DNA from: CAWJFJ01 sp963800065
GTDB lineage: Bacteria > Actinomycetota > Acidimicrobiia > Acidimicrobiales > UBA8190
NCBI GenBank assembly: GCA_963800065.1
Contig: CAWCZO010000008.1
Location: forward strand, 620,001-684,000
DNA length: 64,000 nucleotides
Reading direction: 5' to 3'
In this document: piece by piece, positions 41,940-50,516 of the stretch
How the letters are laid out: the number at the start of each line of letters is the position of its first letter
Numbering within the stretch: position 1 is the stretch's first letter
Position numbers and translations under genes: made by a program
Notes under the pieces: model-generated
Seen by the model: the letters and a program-made list of their open reading frames with translations, nothing else
Database searches by the model: none
Told to the model about the DNA's origin: nothing

Positions 41940-44679
41940 CGTCGCCCGGTGTCGGCCCGGCGGCCCTCCTTCCCGGTCGCCGCCGCCGGCACCACAGCCA
42001 CGAGGCAACGGCGGCCGCCACCACCAGGCCGCCCGCCGCGGTGCAGGCCAGGCCGGCGGTCACCGACGCCGGGCGGTAGGCCCACGTCACCGTGTAGGTG
42101 CCGGGAGCGAGATGCACTTCCTGGACGAGCCCGAGGCGCCCCACCGGCAACGTGACGGAGCGATCCGTGACCGTGTTGCGCACGCGCGCCTGCCAGCCGA
42201 CGGAGAACGCCTCGCTGCGTACCAGGAGGGCCGGGCGGCGGACCGTGACGGCGTCGGTCTCCCGACCCCACGACGTGATGTCCACGCGCCGGGCCGTGCC
42301 GACGCCCGGCGGCCCTGTCCCCGTGGTGACGCTGTCGGCGCCGGTGGCGTCCAGGGAGATCGGTCCGCTGCGCACGCTGGAGCGGAACACGGCGATGCCG
42401 TCGCGGTAGCCGGTGAAGCGGAACGAGGCGTCGCGGAGTGCCGACTGCAGCAAGCCGTCCATCTGGTAACGCCGCCCGGCGACGGTGGTGACGGAGGAGG
42501 TGTCGGTGGCGCTGCCGGTTCCCGGCCCGGCCAGGACGAGGCCGGAACCGGCGACGGGCGCGGGGAAGCGGATCTCCAGATGGCCGGCGGACGAGGTCAC
42601 CGTGGCCGGGGTGAAGTGGGTGCCACCGGAATCGGTGACCAGACCGACCCGGACGGCGCCCGGGGCTGGCGGCGCCCCCCCGAACGTCACCGAGGCGCCG
42701 GTGATCGACAACGGTCGCCCGAACCACCAGACGTCGTTCCCGACCGGACGTGACACGGGACACGCCGTGGCGGGGACCGAGGTGAGCGTGGCCGGTGGCC
42801 GGCCGATCTCGTCGACGAGATCGTCGGACACGGTGAGGACGGTGCTCAGGTCGAGCGGGACGAAGTACCCCAGGGCCAGGGCGCAGGGACTCAAGGTGTT
42901 GTGCGTGCGTGTCCCCGTGGCGTTCTGATACCCGCTGTCGGTGAGCGAGCCGTACCCCTCGACGCTCGGGAGATGGACGAGATCGTTGAGATCGTTCTGG
43001 GCCAGGCTGGAGAACTGGGGCAGGTATTCATTGCCGGGGTCGAAGACGGCGAACCGCGTCCCGGCCGCCACCGCCACCACGCTGGCTTTCGTCGGGAGCT
43101 GCGGTGCCGGGAAGGACACGTCCAGCCCGCTCACGCTGGACAGCGTGAAGAGAACCAGGTCGGCGGTGATCACGGCGCCGAAGGCCACGGTCCGGGTTCG
43201 CCTCGCCAGGCGTCCGTGGCCGACGCCCACGGCAGCCGCCGCCACCGCCACCACCAGGGTGGCGGCGAACCACGGGGCCATGGCCCGGCCCAGGTGGGCG
43301 AGGCCGGTGGTGACCCCGAGCCACTCCTCGAGGGGGGCCGGCCAGGACAGAGCCACCAGGCAGACGACGACGACAGCCGCCGCCGGGGCGGCGGTGGCGA
43401 GCCGGGAGCGGCGGCGCGCCACACGCTCGGGGGACGAGTCGACGACCAGGTCGAGCCAGTAGGCCAGCAGGACGCTGAGCGCCAGGTCGGCGATGACGAT
43501 GTTGCGGCTCTGCAGCCGGAGGTCGCCGTAGAAGGGCAGACGGGCGAGGAGGGGCCCGAGGGGCGTGTACTCGCCGTAGGTGAGGAGCACGCCCACCACG
43601 ACGAGTCCGAACCAGGGGTACCAGCTCCGGGCCCGCCGGTCCCGTCGCCGGCCGAACGACAGGGCCAGGAGGCCGGCCACGGCCATCAGGGGGACCAGTC
43701 CGACGTAGCCGGTGACTTCGGGGAGGTTGTAGTGCGAGAAGAACATCGGCTGGTTCAGGACACCGGTCCCCCCCATGAGATCGGGGACGAGCATGAGAAG
43801 GGACCACCGCACCGGGAGAGAGCCGCTGCCGAAGAAGGTGACGGTGCTCTGGGCGCGTTGGGAATCGGAGATGAAGGACCAACCGGGGAGGAGCTGGACG
43901 GCACCGAGGGCGGCGGCCAGGACGGTGGCCAGCACGAAGGACGCCAGGAAGGCGGCCCGTGCCCTCCAGAAGGCGCGTCGCGCCATCAGGTGCCACCCCG
44001 CCGACAAACCGACGACGACGGCGGCGTCGGCCATGGCGCGGGGCTCTCCGGTCAGCAGGACGAGGCCGCCGAGAAGACCGAGGGTGGTCACCCGTCGCCA
44101 GACCGGCGGCGACCGGTCGGTGTCGCCACCGGCGCCGCCGTCGAGGAGCTGGCGGGCCAGCCGTTGCTCCACGAGGAGCATCCACGGGATCCAGCTGGCG
44201 CCCTGGACGATCCCGATGTGGACGATCTGCGCGCTCATGGAGCCGGCGAAGGCGAAAGACGCGGCACCGAGACAGGCGGCGAAGGGACGCAGACGCTGCT
44301 GCCGGAGCAGTGCGTACATCCCGACGGCGGCCGTGACGTAGACGACGACCAGGTTGACGGTCCAGGCCGCCAACACCGGGAGGAAGGCGAAGAGCCAGGT
44401 GAAGGGGTAGAGCGCGCCGGCGTTGAGACCGCCCAGGAGGGGGCTGCCGCTCCAGATATAGGGGTTCCACAGCGGCAGGTGACCCTGACGGAGGTCCTCA
44501 CCGGCCAGTGCCCGGAGGGGGAGATTCTGGATCTGGTTGTCGGCGTTCACGACGGCGTGACCGAAGAGGGCGGGGACGACGAAGACGAGGAGGGGAACGG
44601 CCAGCAGGACGCCGAGAGAGACCCGGTCACCCCGGGTGACGCCGCGTCGCCGCCCCATCACGGCGGGCCGCGCCGTCAC
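41878..44679 (-). CDS. YfhO-family polytopic membrane protein
   Basis: 933 residues. About a dozen transmembrane helices fill the first 520 residues (VSLGVLLAVPLLVFVVPALF onward). The first extracytoplasmic loop has NADNQIQNLPLRALAGEDLR, followed by GHLPLWNPYIWSGSPLLGG, the hallmark of YfhO proteins, which belong to the GT-C clan. In Gram-positive bacteria YfhO glycosylates lipoteichoic acid; here the acceptor is unknown. The C-terminal 400 residues are a beta-rich extracytoplasmic domain, ending with a final helix and a basic tail. GTG start at 44679; an ATG at 44658 is possible. It interrupts the conserved thrS-pgsA order on the opposite strand. Confidence 0.88.
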   Translation of the reverse strand: MTARPAVMGRRRGVTRGDRVSLGVLLAVPLLVFVVPALFGHAVVNADNQIQNLPLRALAGEDLRQGHLPLWNPYIWSGSPLLGGLNAGALYPFTWLFAFLPVLAAWTVNLVVVYVTAAVGMYALLRQQRLRPFAACLGAASFAFAGSMSAQIVHIGIVQGASWIPWMLLVEQRLARQLLDGGAGGDTDRSPPVWRRVTTLGLLGGLVLLTGEPRAMADAAVVVGLSAGWHLMARRAFWRARAAFLASFVLATVLAAALGAVQLLPGWSFISDSQRAQSTVTFFGSGSLPVRWSLLMLVPDLMGGTGVLNQPMFFSHYNLPEVTGYVGLVPLMAVAGLLALSFGRRRDRRARSWYPWFGLVVVGVLLTYGEYTPLGPLLARLPFYGDLRLQSRNIVIADLALSVLLAYWLDLVVDSSPERVARRRSRLATAAPAAAVVVVCLVALSWPAPLEEWLGVTTGLAHLGRAMAPWFAATLVVAVAAAAVGVGHGRLARRTRTVAFGAVITADLVLFTLSSVSGLDVSFPAPQLPTKASVVAVAAGTRFAVFDPGNEYLPQFSSLAQNDLNDLVHLPSVEGYGSLTDSGYQNATGTRTHNTLSPCALALGYFVPLDLSTVLTVSDDLVDEIGRPPATLTSVPATACPVSRPVGNDVWWFGRPLSITGASVTFGGAPPAPGAVRVGLVTDSGGTHFTPATVTSSAGHLEIRFPAPVAGSGLVLAGPGTGSATDTSSVTTVAGRRYQMDGLLQSALRDASFRFTGYRDGIAVFRSSVRSGPISLDATGADSVTTGTGPPGVGTARRVDITSWGRETDAVTVRRPALLVRSEAFSVGWQARVRNTVTDRSVTLPVGRLGLVQEVHLAPGTYTVTWAYRPASVTAGLACTAAGGLVVAAAVASWLWCRRRRPGRRAAGPTPGDVSPAARTRAGAARSEAAIGG

Positions 44680-44800
44680 GGCAGGCCCGCCTTTCTCATC
44701 AACCCTCCTCGACGCACCCCGGCAGCGGACAGGGAACTTTACAGCGGGCCTCGGGCGGCGATTCGGACTCCTCCGGCACGTTGGAAGGGACGGCGACGGG

Positions 44801-45247
44801 TTAGCTGTCCAGGGTCAGTTCGTACTCGAACCACGTGGTCCGATCGGCGCCCGTCTGCTCGTAGAGGCGTTGGGCCCGTCGGTTGTCGATGGCCGTGGAC
44901 CACCGCACGCGTCGTGCATCGCGAGCGCGGGCCACCGCCGTGGTGGCGTCGATGAGACGGCGTCCGACACCGTCGCCGCGGGCGTCGGCCACCACGAAGA
45001 GATCGTTCATGATGACGATGTCCTCCGCTTCGACCGACGACGCCGCGAAGTAGAGACAGGCGTAGCCGACCAACCGCCGCCCCCGTCGCGCTCCGAGGAT
45101 GCGCCCGGCGTCGCTGTCTCCGAGGAACCGGGCGAAGAAGGTCCGGTTGCGTTGCTCGTCGGGTGTGCTCACGCCGTAGAAACGTTGGTAATCGGCGATG
45201 AGCGGAAGGACGGTGTCGAAGTCCTCCGCACCGACGGCGGCGATCAC
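44801..45247 (-). CDS. GNAT-family N-acetyltransferase
   Basis: 148 residues. Acetyl-CoA site NDLFVVADARGDGVGRRLID with the R/G-D-G-V-G-R-R loop, and closing DNRRAQRLYEQTGADRTTWF. The middle FARFLGDSDAGRILGARRGR and LVGYACLYFAASSVEAEDIV are the usual beta strands. The substrate is unknown; the general form matches the small-amine/peptide acetylating group. GTG at 45247 lies 11 bases after the stop of the EF-G-like gene, so the two are one transcription unit. Confidence 0.88.
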   Translation of the reverse strand: MIAAVGAEDFDTVLPLIADYQRFYGVSTPDEQRNRTFFARFLGDSDAGRILGARRGRRLVGYACLYFAASSVEAEDIVIMNDLFVVADARGDGVGRRLIDATTAVARARDARRVRWSTAIDNRRAQRLYEQTGADRTTWFEYELTLDS

Positions 45248-45258
45248 AAGTTCGTCGC

Positions 45259-47322
45259 TCAGACGTCCGCCTTCACCTTGGTCATCCGGTCGGCGAGGTT
45301 GGCCGGCATGACGTCGTAGTGATCGTGTTCGGCCCGGAACCGGCCCCGCCCTCCGGTGAGCGAGCGGAGGTCGACGGCGTAGCGTTGGATCTCCGAGGTG
45401 GGCACCAGGGCGGTGATCACCTGGCGCCCACCATCGGTGGTGTCGGTCCCCTGGACCCGTCCCCGACGGGCATTGAGGTCGCCGAGCACCTCGCCCTGCA
45501 TGGACGCCGGCACGGTGACCTCGAGGCGCGAGATCGGTTCCAGAAGGACGGGGTCGGCCTTGGCCATGGCCTCGCGGAAGGCCAGCGACCCTGCCATCTT
45601 GAAGCTCATCTCCGAGGAGTCGACGGCGTGGAACTTGCCGTCGTAACAGGTGGCCTGGACGTCGACCACCGGATACCCGAAGATCCCGCCGAGAGACATG
45701 GCCTCGAGGACGCCCTTCTCGACCGCCGGGATGTACTGCCTGGGGATGGCCCCGCCGACGACCTGGTCGATGAAATGGAAGCCCTCGCCGCGCTGGAGGG
45801 CCTCGATTCGCAACGAGGCCACACCGAACTGGCCGTGGCCGCCCGTCTGCTTCTTGTAGCGACCCTCGGCTTCGGCTTGTTTCGAGATCGTCTCCCGGTA
45901 GGGGATGCGGACCTCTTCGGTCTCGACGTCGACGCCGAACTTCCGGTGGAGCCGCTCGGCGGCGACCGCCAGGTGGGTCTCTCCGGTCCCGCGCAGGATC
46001 GTCTGGTGCGTCTCGTCGACCCGTTCGACGAGCAGGGCCGGGTCCTCGTCCTGGAGGCGGTGCAGCCCGGTCATGAGTTTGTCCTCGTCGCCCTTGGACT
46101 TGGGCCGGATGGCGACGGCCAGGGCCACCGGCTCCGGATCGGGTCCGGGGACGGTGACGGGCGTGCCCTTGGGGGCGAGCGTGTCGCCGGTGGCCGTGTC
46201 GGCCAGCTTGGGCACCGCCACCAGGTCACCGGCCTGCGCCTCGTTCACGGGCTCGGCCTCCTTGCCCCGCAGGAGCTGCAGGACGTGGAGCTTCGCCTCG
46301 GCATGGCTGCGGGGATTGGTGAGGACGGAGTCGGGCCGGATGGTGCCCGACAACACCCGTAGGAGCGAGATCTTGCCCACGTAGGGATCCGAGATGGTCT
46401 TGAACACTCGGGCCAGAGGTTGGCCCGAGGGGTCGCAGGCCACCCCCTGCTCGGTGTCGCCGGCCCGCACCGTCACCGGCGGGCGGCTGTCGGGCGAGGG
46501 AGCGATCTCGGCCAGGAGCGAAGCCAGGCGGTCGATACCGACGCCGGTGGCGGCGGACCCGCACACCACCGGGAAGACGAGTCCCTCGGCCACCCCTGAG
46601 GCCAAGGTGGCCTCGAGCTCCTCCGTGGTCGGGGTCTCACCGTCGAGGTAGCGCTCCATGAGCGCGTCGTCACCGACGACGATCCCCTCCACCAGCTGTT
46701 CGCGCACCTGGTGCTCGACGTCGGCGAGTTCGTCGGGGATGGGACCCTGGCGCGGCGAACCCCCGTCGTAGAGCAGGGCCGTGTCGGTCAGGAGGTCGGC
46801 GATACCGCGAAACGACGTCTCCTCGCCCACCGGTAGTTCGAGGGGGGCGATACCGGCACCGAAACGCTCCTGGAGCCCGGCCAGGGTCCGGTCGAAACTG
46901 GCGCGCTCGCGATCGAGCTTGTTGATGAAGACCAGGCGGGGCAGGCCGAGCTCCGTCGCCAGTTCCCAGGCCGCCTCGGTCTGAGCCTCCACCCCGTCGA
47001 CGGCGCTCACCACCACCACCACCAGGTCGACGACGGAGCAGGCGGCGCGGACCTCGCCGAAGAAGTCGGCGTAGCCCGGGGTGTCGATGAGGTTGATCTT
47101 GACGTCCCCGACCACGATGGGGGCCAGGGCCAGGGAGATCGACATGTGGCGCTTGATCTCCTCGGGCTCGAAGTCACAGACGGTGGTGCCGTCGTCGACC
47201 TTGCCGGCCCGGGGAACGACCCCGGTGGCGTGCAGAAGAGCCTCCGCCAATGTCGTCTTGCCCGCACCGTTGTGTCCGACCAGGGCAACGTTGCGGATGC
47301 GCGACGGTGGAAAGCTGGTCAC
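45259..47322 (-). CDS. Elongation factor G-like GTPase (FusA2 type)
   Basis: About 687 residues with all EF-G domains. GTPase motifs: G1 VALVGHNGAGKTTLAEALL, G3 INLIDTPGYADFFGEVRA, G4 FINKLDRE. Domain II holds LARVFKTISDPYVGKISLLR; domain IV GRYKKQTGGHGQFGVASLRI; domain V SRLEVTVPASMQGEVLGDL. The changed G1 (GHNGAGKTT instead of GHIDHGKTT-like forms) and the lack of the str operon around it mark the EF-G-like paralogue group of actinobacteria (mycobacterial FusA2, Rv0120c), whose precise role in translation or ribosome rescue is unsettled. The GTG at 47322 is chosen because GGGGAGG stands at a proper distance; the GTG at 47331 is too near. Confidence 0.93.
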   Translation of the reverse strand: MTSFPPSRIRNVALVGHNGAGKTTLAEALLHATGVVPRAGKVDDGTTVCDFEPEEIKRHMSISLALAPIVVGDVKINLIDTPGYADFFGEVRAACSVVDLVVVVVSAVDGVEAQTEAAWELATELGLPRLVFINKLDRERASFDRTLAGLQERFGAGIAPLELPVGEETSFRGIADLLTDTALLYDGGSPRQGPIPDELADVEHQVREQLVEGIVVGDDALMERYLDGETPTTEELEATLASGVAEGLVFPVVCGSAATGVGIDRLASLLAEIAPSPDSRPPVTVRAGDTEQGVACDPSGQPLARVFKTISDPYVGKISLLRVLSGTIRPDSVLTNPRSHAEAKLHVLQLLRGKEAEPVNEAQAGDLVAVPKLADTATGDTLAPKGTPVTVPGPDPEPVALAVAIRPKSKGDEDKLMTGLHRLQDEDPALLVERVDETHQTILRGTGETHLAVAAERLHRKFGVDVETEEVRIPYRETISKQAEAEGRYKKQTGGHGQFGVASLRIEALQRGEGFHFIDQVVGGAIPRQYIPAVEKGVLEAMSLGGIFGYPVVDVQATCYDGKFHAVDSSEMSFKMAGSLAFREAMAKADPVLLEPISRLEVTVPASMQGEVLGDLNARRGRVQGTDTTDGGRQVITALVPTSEIQRYAVDLRSLTGGRGRFRAEHDHYDVMPANLADRMTKVKADV

Positions 47323-47512
47323 CCCGAGCACCTCCCCTCGCTCGACCGCCGGCGCCGACCACCGTCGGGGGCGCCCAGCCTACCGTCGGGCACCGATCTC
47401 GTCAGGGGCCAGTGCGGGGTCGTCCGGGCCCGGCGTGGGCCGGGCCATTCCCGGGGGTCCAAAGGCGCCGATGGTACGCTGAGAGGGTCAGTCGTGAGGA
47501 GGAAAGCCGCAC

Positions 47513-48397
47513 ATGTTCGATGGTCGCTGGCGACACGCCGTGGACCGTACGACGAAGCCGGTGGGTCACGTGCTCGTCCGGACCGGCGTCACCGCCGACG
47601 TGCTCACCATCTTCGGGCTGGTCATGTCGGTGGTCACCGCCGTGGCCGTCGGCTCGGGACATCTCGTCCTCGGGATCGTCCTGCTCTTCCCGACCGGGCT
47701 CCCCGACCTGTTCGACGGACCGGTGGCCAAGGCGGCGGGCACGGCGTCGATACGCGGCGCCTTCTTCGACTCCGTGGCCGACCGGGTCTCCGACGCCTTT
47801 CTCTTCGGCGGTGTGTCGTGGTACCTGGCCGCCCATCACGACGGTCAGCTCGTCCTGCTGCCGTTCGCCATCCTCGCCCTGACAGCGCTCATCTCGTACC
47901 AGAGGGCCAAGGCCGAGCTTCTCGGTCTGTCGGCCAAGGGCGGGCTCATGGAGCGGGCCGAGCGGTTCATCATGCTCGGCCTGTGCTTCATCGCCGGGGC
48001 CGTGTCGCCGGCCGCTCTGGTCCCCGCCCTGTGGGTGTTCTTCGGTCTCATCATGGCGACGGCCATCGGGCGGTTCGTGCGCGTGTGGCAGGAAGCCGAA
48101 GGGCCCGTCCGGGCCCCTTCGGTCCGGACGCATCGGGCCGATCCGGGGCGCGCTGTGGCGCGGCGCCGCGCCGCACGGGTTGATTCACGCTGGCGCACCT
48201 GGCGCGAGACGCGTGCCCACCGTGACGCCACCGGCGTCCACTTCGTGCAGCCCCAGCGGGCCGACCAACCGCTCGGACGCTGGCGGGCGCGGCGTCAGAG
48301 TGTCCTGGCCAGCCGGTCGGGTCGCATCTGGCGGGCCCGACGTGCCGCACGACCGCGTGAGCGGGCGGGGCGCCGGCCCGGCTCCGGCGGGCTCTGA
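47513..48397 (+). CDS. pgsA: CDP-alcohol phosphatidyltransferase, probable phosphatidylinositol-phosphate synthase
   Basis: 294 residues. The CDP-alcohol motif reads DLFDGPVAKAAGTASIRG, then AFFDSVADRVSD: D-x2-D-G-x2-A-(K)-x8-G-x3-D-x3-D; the usual Arg after Ala is Lys. Six helices span about 15-200. In this gene order the mycobacterial protein joins inositol phosphate to CDP-diacylglycerol. The last 95 residues are unusual: highly basic and Arg-rich (RRRAARVDSRWRTWRETRAH, GRWRARRQSVLASRSGRIWR), absent from the 200-220-residue norm. ATG with GAGGAGG upstream. It starts a plus-strand run with the acyltransferase and PimA, and is divergent from the EF-G-like gene. Confidence 0.88.
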   Translation: MFDGRWRHAVDRTTKPVGHVLVRTGVTADVLTIFGLVMSVVTAVAVGSGHLVLGIVLLFPTGLPDLFDGPVAKAAGTASIRGAFFDSVADRVSDAFLFGGVSWYLAAHHDGQLVLLPFAILALTALISYQRAKAELLGLSAKGGLMERAERFIMLGLCFIAGAVSPAALVPALWVFFGLIMATAIGRFVRVWQEAEGPVRAPSVRTHRADPGRAVARRRAARVDSRWRTWRETRAHRDATGVHFVQPQRADQPLGRWRARRQSVLASRSGRIWRARRAARPRERAGRRPGSGGL

Positions 48398-48420
48398 GCA
48401 CACCACACCCCGAGACGTCT

Positions 48421-49371
48421 GTGGAGTCGCCGCGGACGTCCAAGGCCCGCGCCCAGGCCACCTATCTCCTCTATCGCGGTCTCGGCACCGCCATGCAACG
48501 GTTGCCGGAATCGGTGGCCACCGCCGCGGCGGCGATTGTCGGCATCGCCCTCACCACAGGCCGACGTGACGCCCGGGCCGTCTATGCCCGCCACCTCCGG
48601 CGCGTCGTCGGGGCCGGCTTGTCCGACGCCGAGGTCCGCGCCTGGACGCGGCGGGCCTTTCTCAATTACTCCCGCTACTGGCTCGAGGGGGCGCGGTTGG
48701 CGGCCGTCGACCCGCGCGTCGTCGAGGCCCGCATGATCATGGAGTCAGGGTACGAGCACCTGGTGACGGCCATGGCCGCCGGCCAAGGGGTGGTCCTGGC
48801 CCTGCCCCATCTCGGGCGCTGGGAATGGGGCGGGGCCTGGCTGAACCTCCAGGGATATCCGATGACGGCAGTGGCCGAACCGGTGCATCCCCCCCAGCTC
48901 TACGACTGGTTCGTCTCGCAGCGCCAGGCGCTGGGGTTGACCATCGTGCCCCTCGGGGCCGAGGCCGGGGGCGTCCTCCTGCGCACGCTGCGGGCCGGCG
49001 GCCTGGTGGGCCTGCTGTGCGATCGCGACATCGTCGGAAACGGGGTCGAGGTCGAGTTCTTCGGTGAGCGCACCACATTGCCGGCGGGACCGGCGACACT
49101 GGCGTTACGGACCGGTGCCGCCCTGCTGCCGGCCGCCGTCTACGGGGGGCCGGGGCGCGATCACACGGGAGTGATCCTCCCGCCGGTCCCGACCGAGCGC
49201 ACCGGTCGCCTTCGGGCCGACGTGACACGCGTCACACAGGAGGTGGCGCACAATCTGGAGTACCTGATCCGGCGCGCCCCCGATCAGTGGTACCTCTTCC
49301 AGCCGAACTGGCCGAGCGACCGGGGAGAAGGTTCGGCGCCGGCGTCGGCACCGTCCGTCGACGGCGCCTGA
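48421..49371 (+). CDS. Phosphatidylinositol-mannoside acyltransferase (PatA-like, LpxL/HtrB family)
   Basis: 316 residues. The catalytic H-x4-E is in VVLALPHLGRWEWGGAWLNL, and the later conserved stretch LLCDRDIVGNGVEVEFFGER plus TTLPAGPATLALRTGAALLP is as in PatA. The N-terminus has an amphipathic membrane-bound helix rather than a true transmembrane span. In mycobacteria PatA moves palmitate to the mannose of PIM1/PIM2 on the inner leaflet. The context here, between the PI-phosphate synthase and a PimA-like mannosyltransferase, is identical. GTG at 48421, 23 bases after pgsA. Confidence 0.9.
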   Translation: MESPRTSKARAQATYLLYRGLGTAMQRLPESVATAAAAIVGIALTTGRRDARAVYARHLRRVVGAGLSDAEVRAWTRRAFLNYSRYWLEGARLAAVDPRVVEARMIMESGYEHLVTAMAAGQGVVLALPHLGRWEWGGAWLNLQGYPMTAVAEPVHPPQLYDWFVSQRQALGLTIVPLGAEAGGVLLRTLRAGGLVGLLCDRDIVGNGVEVEFFGERTTLPAGPATLALRTGAALLPAAVYGGPGRDHTGVILPPVPTERTGRLRADVTRVTQEVAHNLEYLIRRAPDQWYLFQPNWPSDRGEGSAPASAPSVDGA

Positions 49372-49381
49372 CGGGTCGGTC

Positions 49382-50494
49382 GTGCGCATCGCCCTGGTCT
49401 GTCCGTACAGCCTGAGCCGGCCCGGTGGAGTCCAGGGTCAGGTGCTCGGGTTGGCCCGTGCCCTGGAAGCCACGGGCCACGGCGCCCTGGTGCTGGCCCC
49501 GGCGGACGGGCCCGTCGACGCCCTGGGGTCGAACGTGGTCGCTTTGGGCCGCTCCCTGCCCCTGCCGGCCAACGGTTCCGTGGCCCCCGTCTCCCTCGGG
49601 CCCATCGCCGCCGGGCGCGCCGTGCACAGGATCCGCCACGCCGGGATCGACGTCGTGCACCTGCACGAGCCTCTCGCTCCGGGTGCCGGCTACGCCTGCC
49701 TCGTCGCCTGCCCGCAGCCCAAGGTGGGGACCTTTCACCGTGCCGGGGCCAGTACCGCCTACCGCCTCTTCGGTCCGGTGGCCCGGCGCGCCGCCCGTCG
49801 CCTCGATGTCCGCTGCGCTGTGTCCCCGGAGGCGCTGACCACAGCCAGAGATGCTCTGGGCGGGAGCTACGAGGTCGTGGGCAACGGGGTCGAGCTCGAA
49901 CGTTTCACCGGTGCCGGGCGGTGGCCCACCGAGGGCCCGACGGTGCTCTTCGTCGGTCGACATGAGAAACGTAAGGGTCTCGGCGTCCTGCTCGAGGCGT
50001 TCGGTCGGGTCAAAGGGCCCGGCCCCACGGCGACGTTGTGGGTGGTGGGTGACGGGCCCGAGAGCGCGGCGCTCCGGGCACGGGTGGCGGGCGACTCCCG
50101 GGTGGAGTGGTTGGGGCGCGTGGACGACGACGAGTTGGCGTCGCGGATGCGTGGCGCCCATGTGCTGTGCGCTCCGTCGCTCGGTGGTGAGTCGTTCGGG
50201 ATGGTCCTCCTAGAGGCCATGGCGGCGCGGACCGCCGTGGTGGCGAGCGACATCCCCGGGTATCGGTTCGTGGCCGGCGGGAACGCCCTGTTCTTCGGTC
50301 CGGGCGACGCCGCCGGCCTGACCCGGGCCCTGGACCGGGCGGTGACCGATGCTTCGGGATGCACCGGTGCGTCGTCGCCGTCCGCTCTCGAGAGCGCTTT
50401 CGTCCACGCGTCGACGTGGTCGATGGCCCGGCTGGCCGAGCGCTACGTGGCGATCTACCAGGCTGTGTTGTCCTCGAGGCAACCGGCGGCCTGA
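49382..50494 (+). CDS. pimA: Phosphatidylinositol alpha-mannosyltransferase (PimA-like GT4)
   Basis: 370 residues. MRIALVCPYSLSRPGGVQGQ matches the PimA N-terminus, whose Gly-rich loop and Pro-Tyr-Ser segment bind the acceptor. VVHLHEPLAPGAGY holds the conserved His. The donor half has VLFVGRHEKRKGLGVLLEAF and CAPSLGGESFGMVLLEAMAA with the E-x7-E motif for GDP-mannose. It moves mannose to position 2 of the inositol of PI, committing the lipid to the PIM path, at the cytoplasmic face. GTG at 49382, ten bases after the acyltransferase stop. Confidence is helped by gene order identical to Rv2612c-Rv2610c. Confidence 0.93.
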   Translation: MRIALVCPYSLSRPGGVQGQVLGLARALEATGHGALVLAPADGPVDALGSNVVALGRSLPLPANGSVAPVSLGPIAAGRAVHRIRHAGIDVVHLHEPLAPGAGYACLVACPQPKVGTFHRAGASTAYRLFGPVARRAARRLDVRCAVSPEALTTARDALGGSYEVVGNGVELERFTGAGRWPTEGPTVLFVGRHEKRKGLGVLLEAFGRVKGPGPTATLWVVGDGPESAALRARVAGDSRVEWLGRVDDDELASRMRGAHVLCAPSLGGESFGMVLLEAMAARTAVVASDIPGYRFVAGGNALFFGPGDAAGLTRALDRAVTDASGCTGASSPSALESAFVHASTWSMARLAERYVAIYQAVLSSRQPAA

Positions 50495-50504
50495 TCGGGA
50501 CGCG

Positions 50505-50516
50505 TACACTTCCGCC
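50505..50516 (+). promoter_or_regulatory. Likely leaderless promoter of the M48-like gene
   Basis: A TACACT -10 box (50505-50510) lies six bases before the ATG at 50517, the spacing expected when transcription begins at the start codon itself. No ribosome binding site is present. Confidence 0.5.

Noticed and set aside
39366..42008. 880-codon open frame on the minus strand across thrS and the HIT gene
   Set aside because: Antisense to clearly real genes, composition GGHRRR-like, no domain.
42901..44955. 684-codon open frame on the plus strand opposite the YfhO gene
   Set aside because: The minus strand encodes YfhO with its signature loop; the plus frame has no domain.
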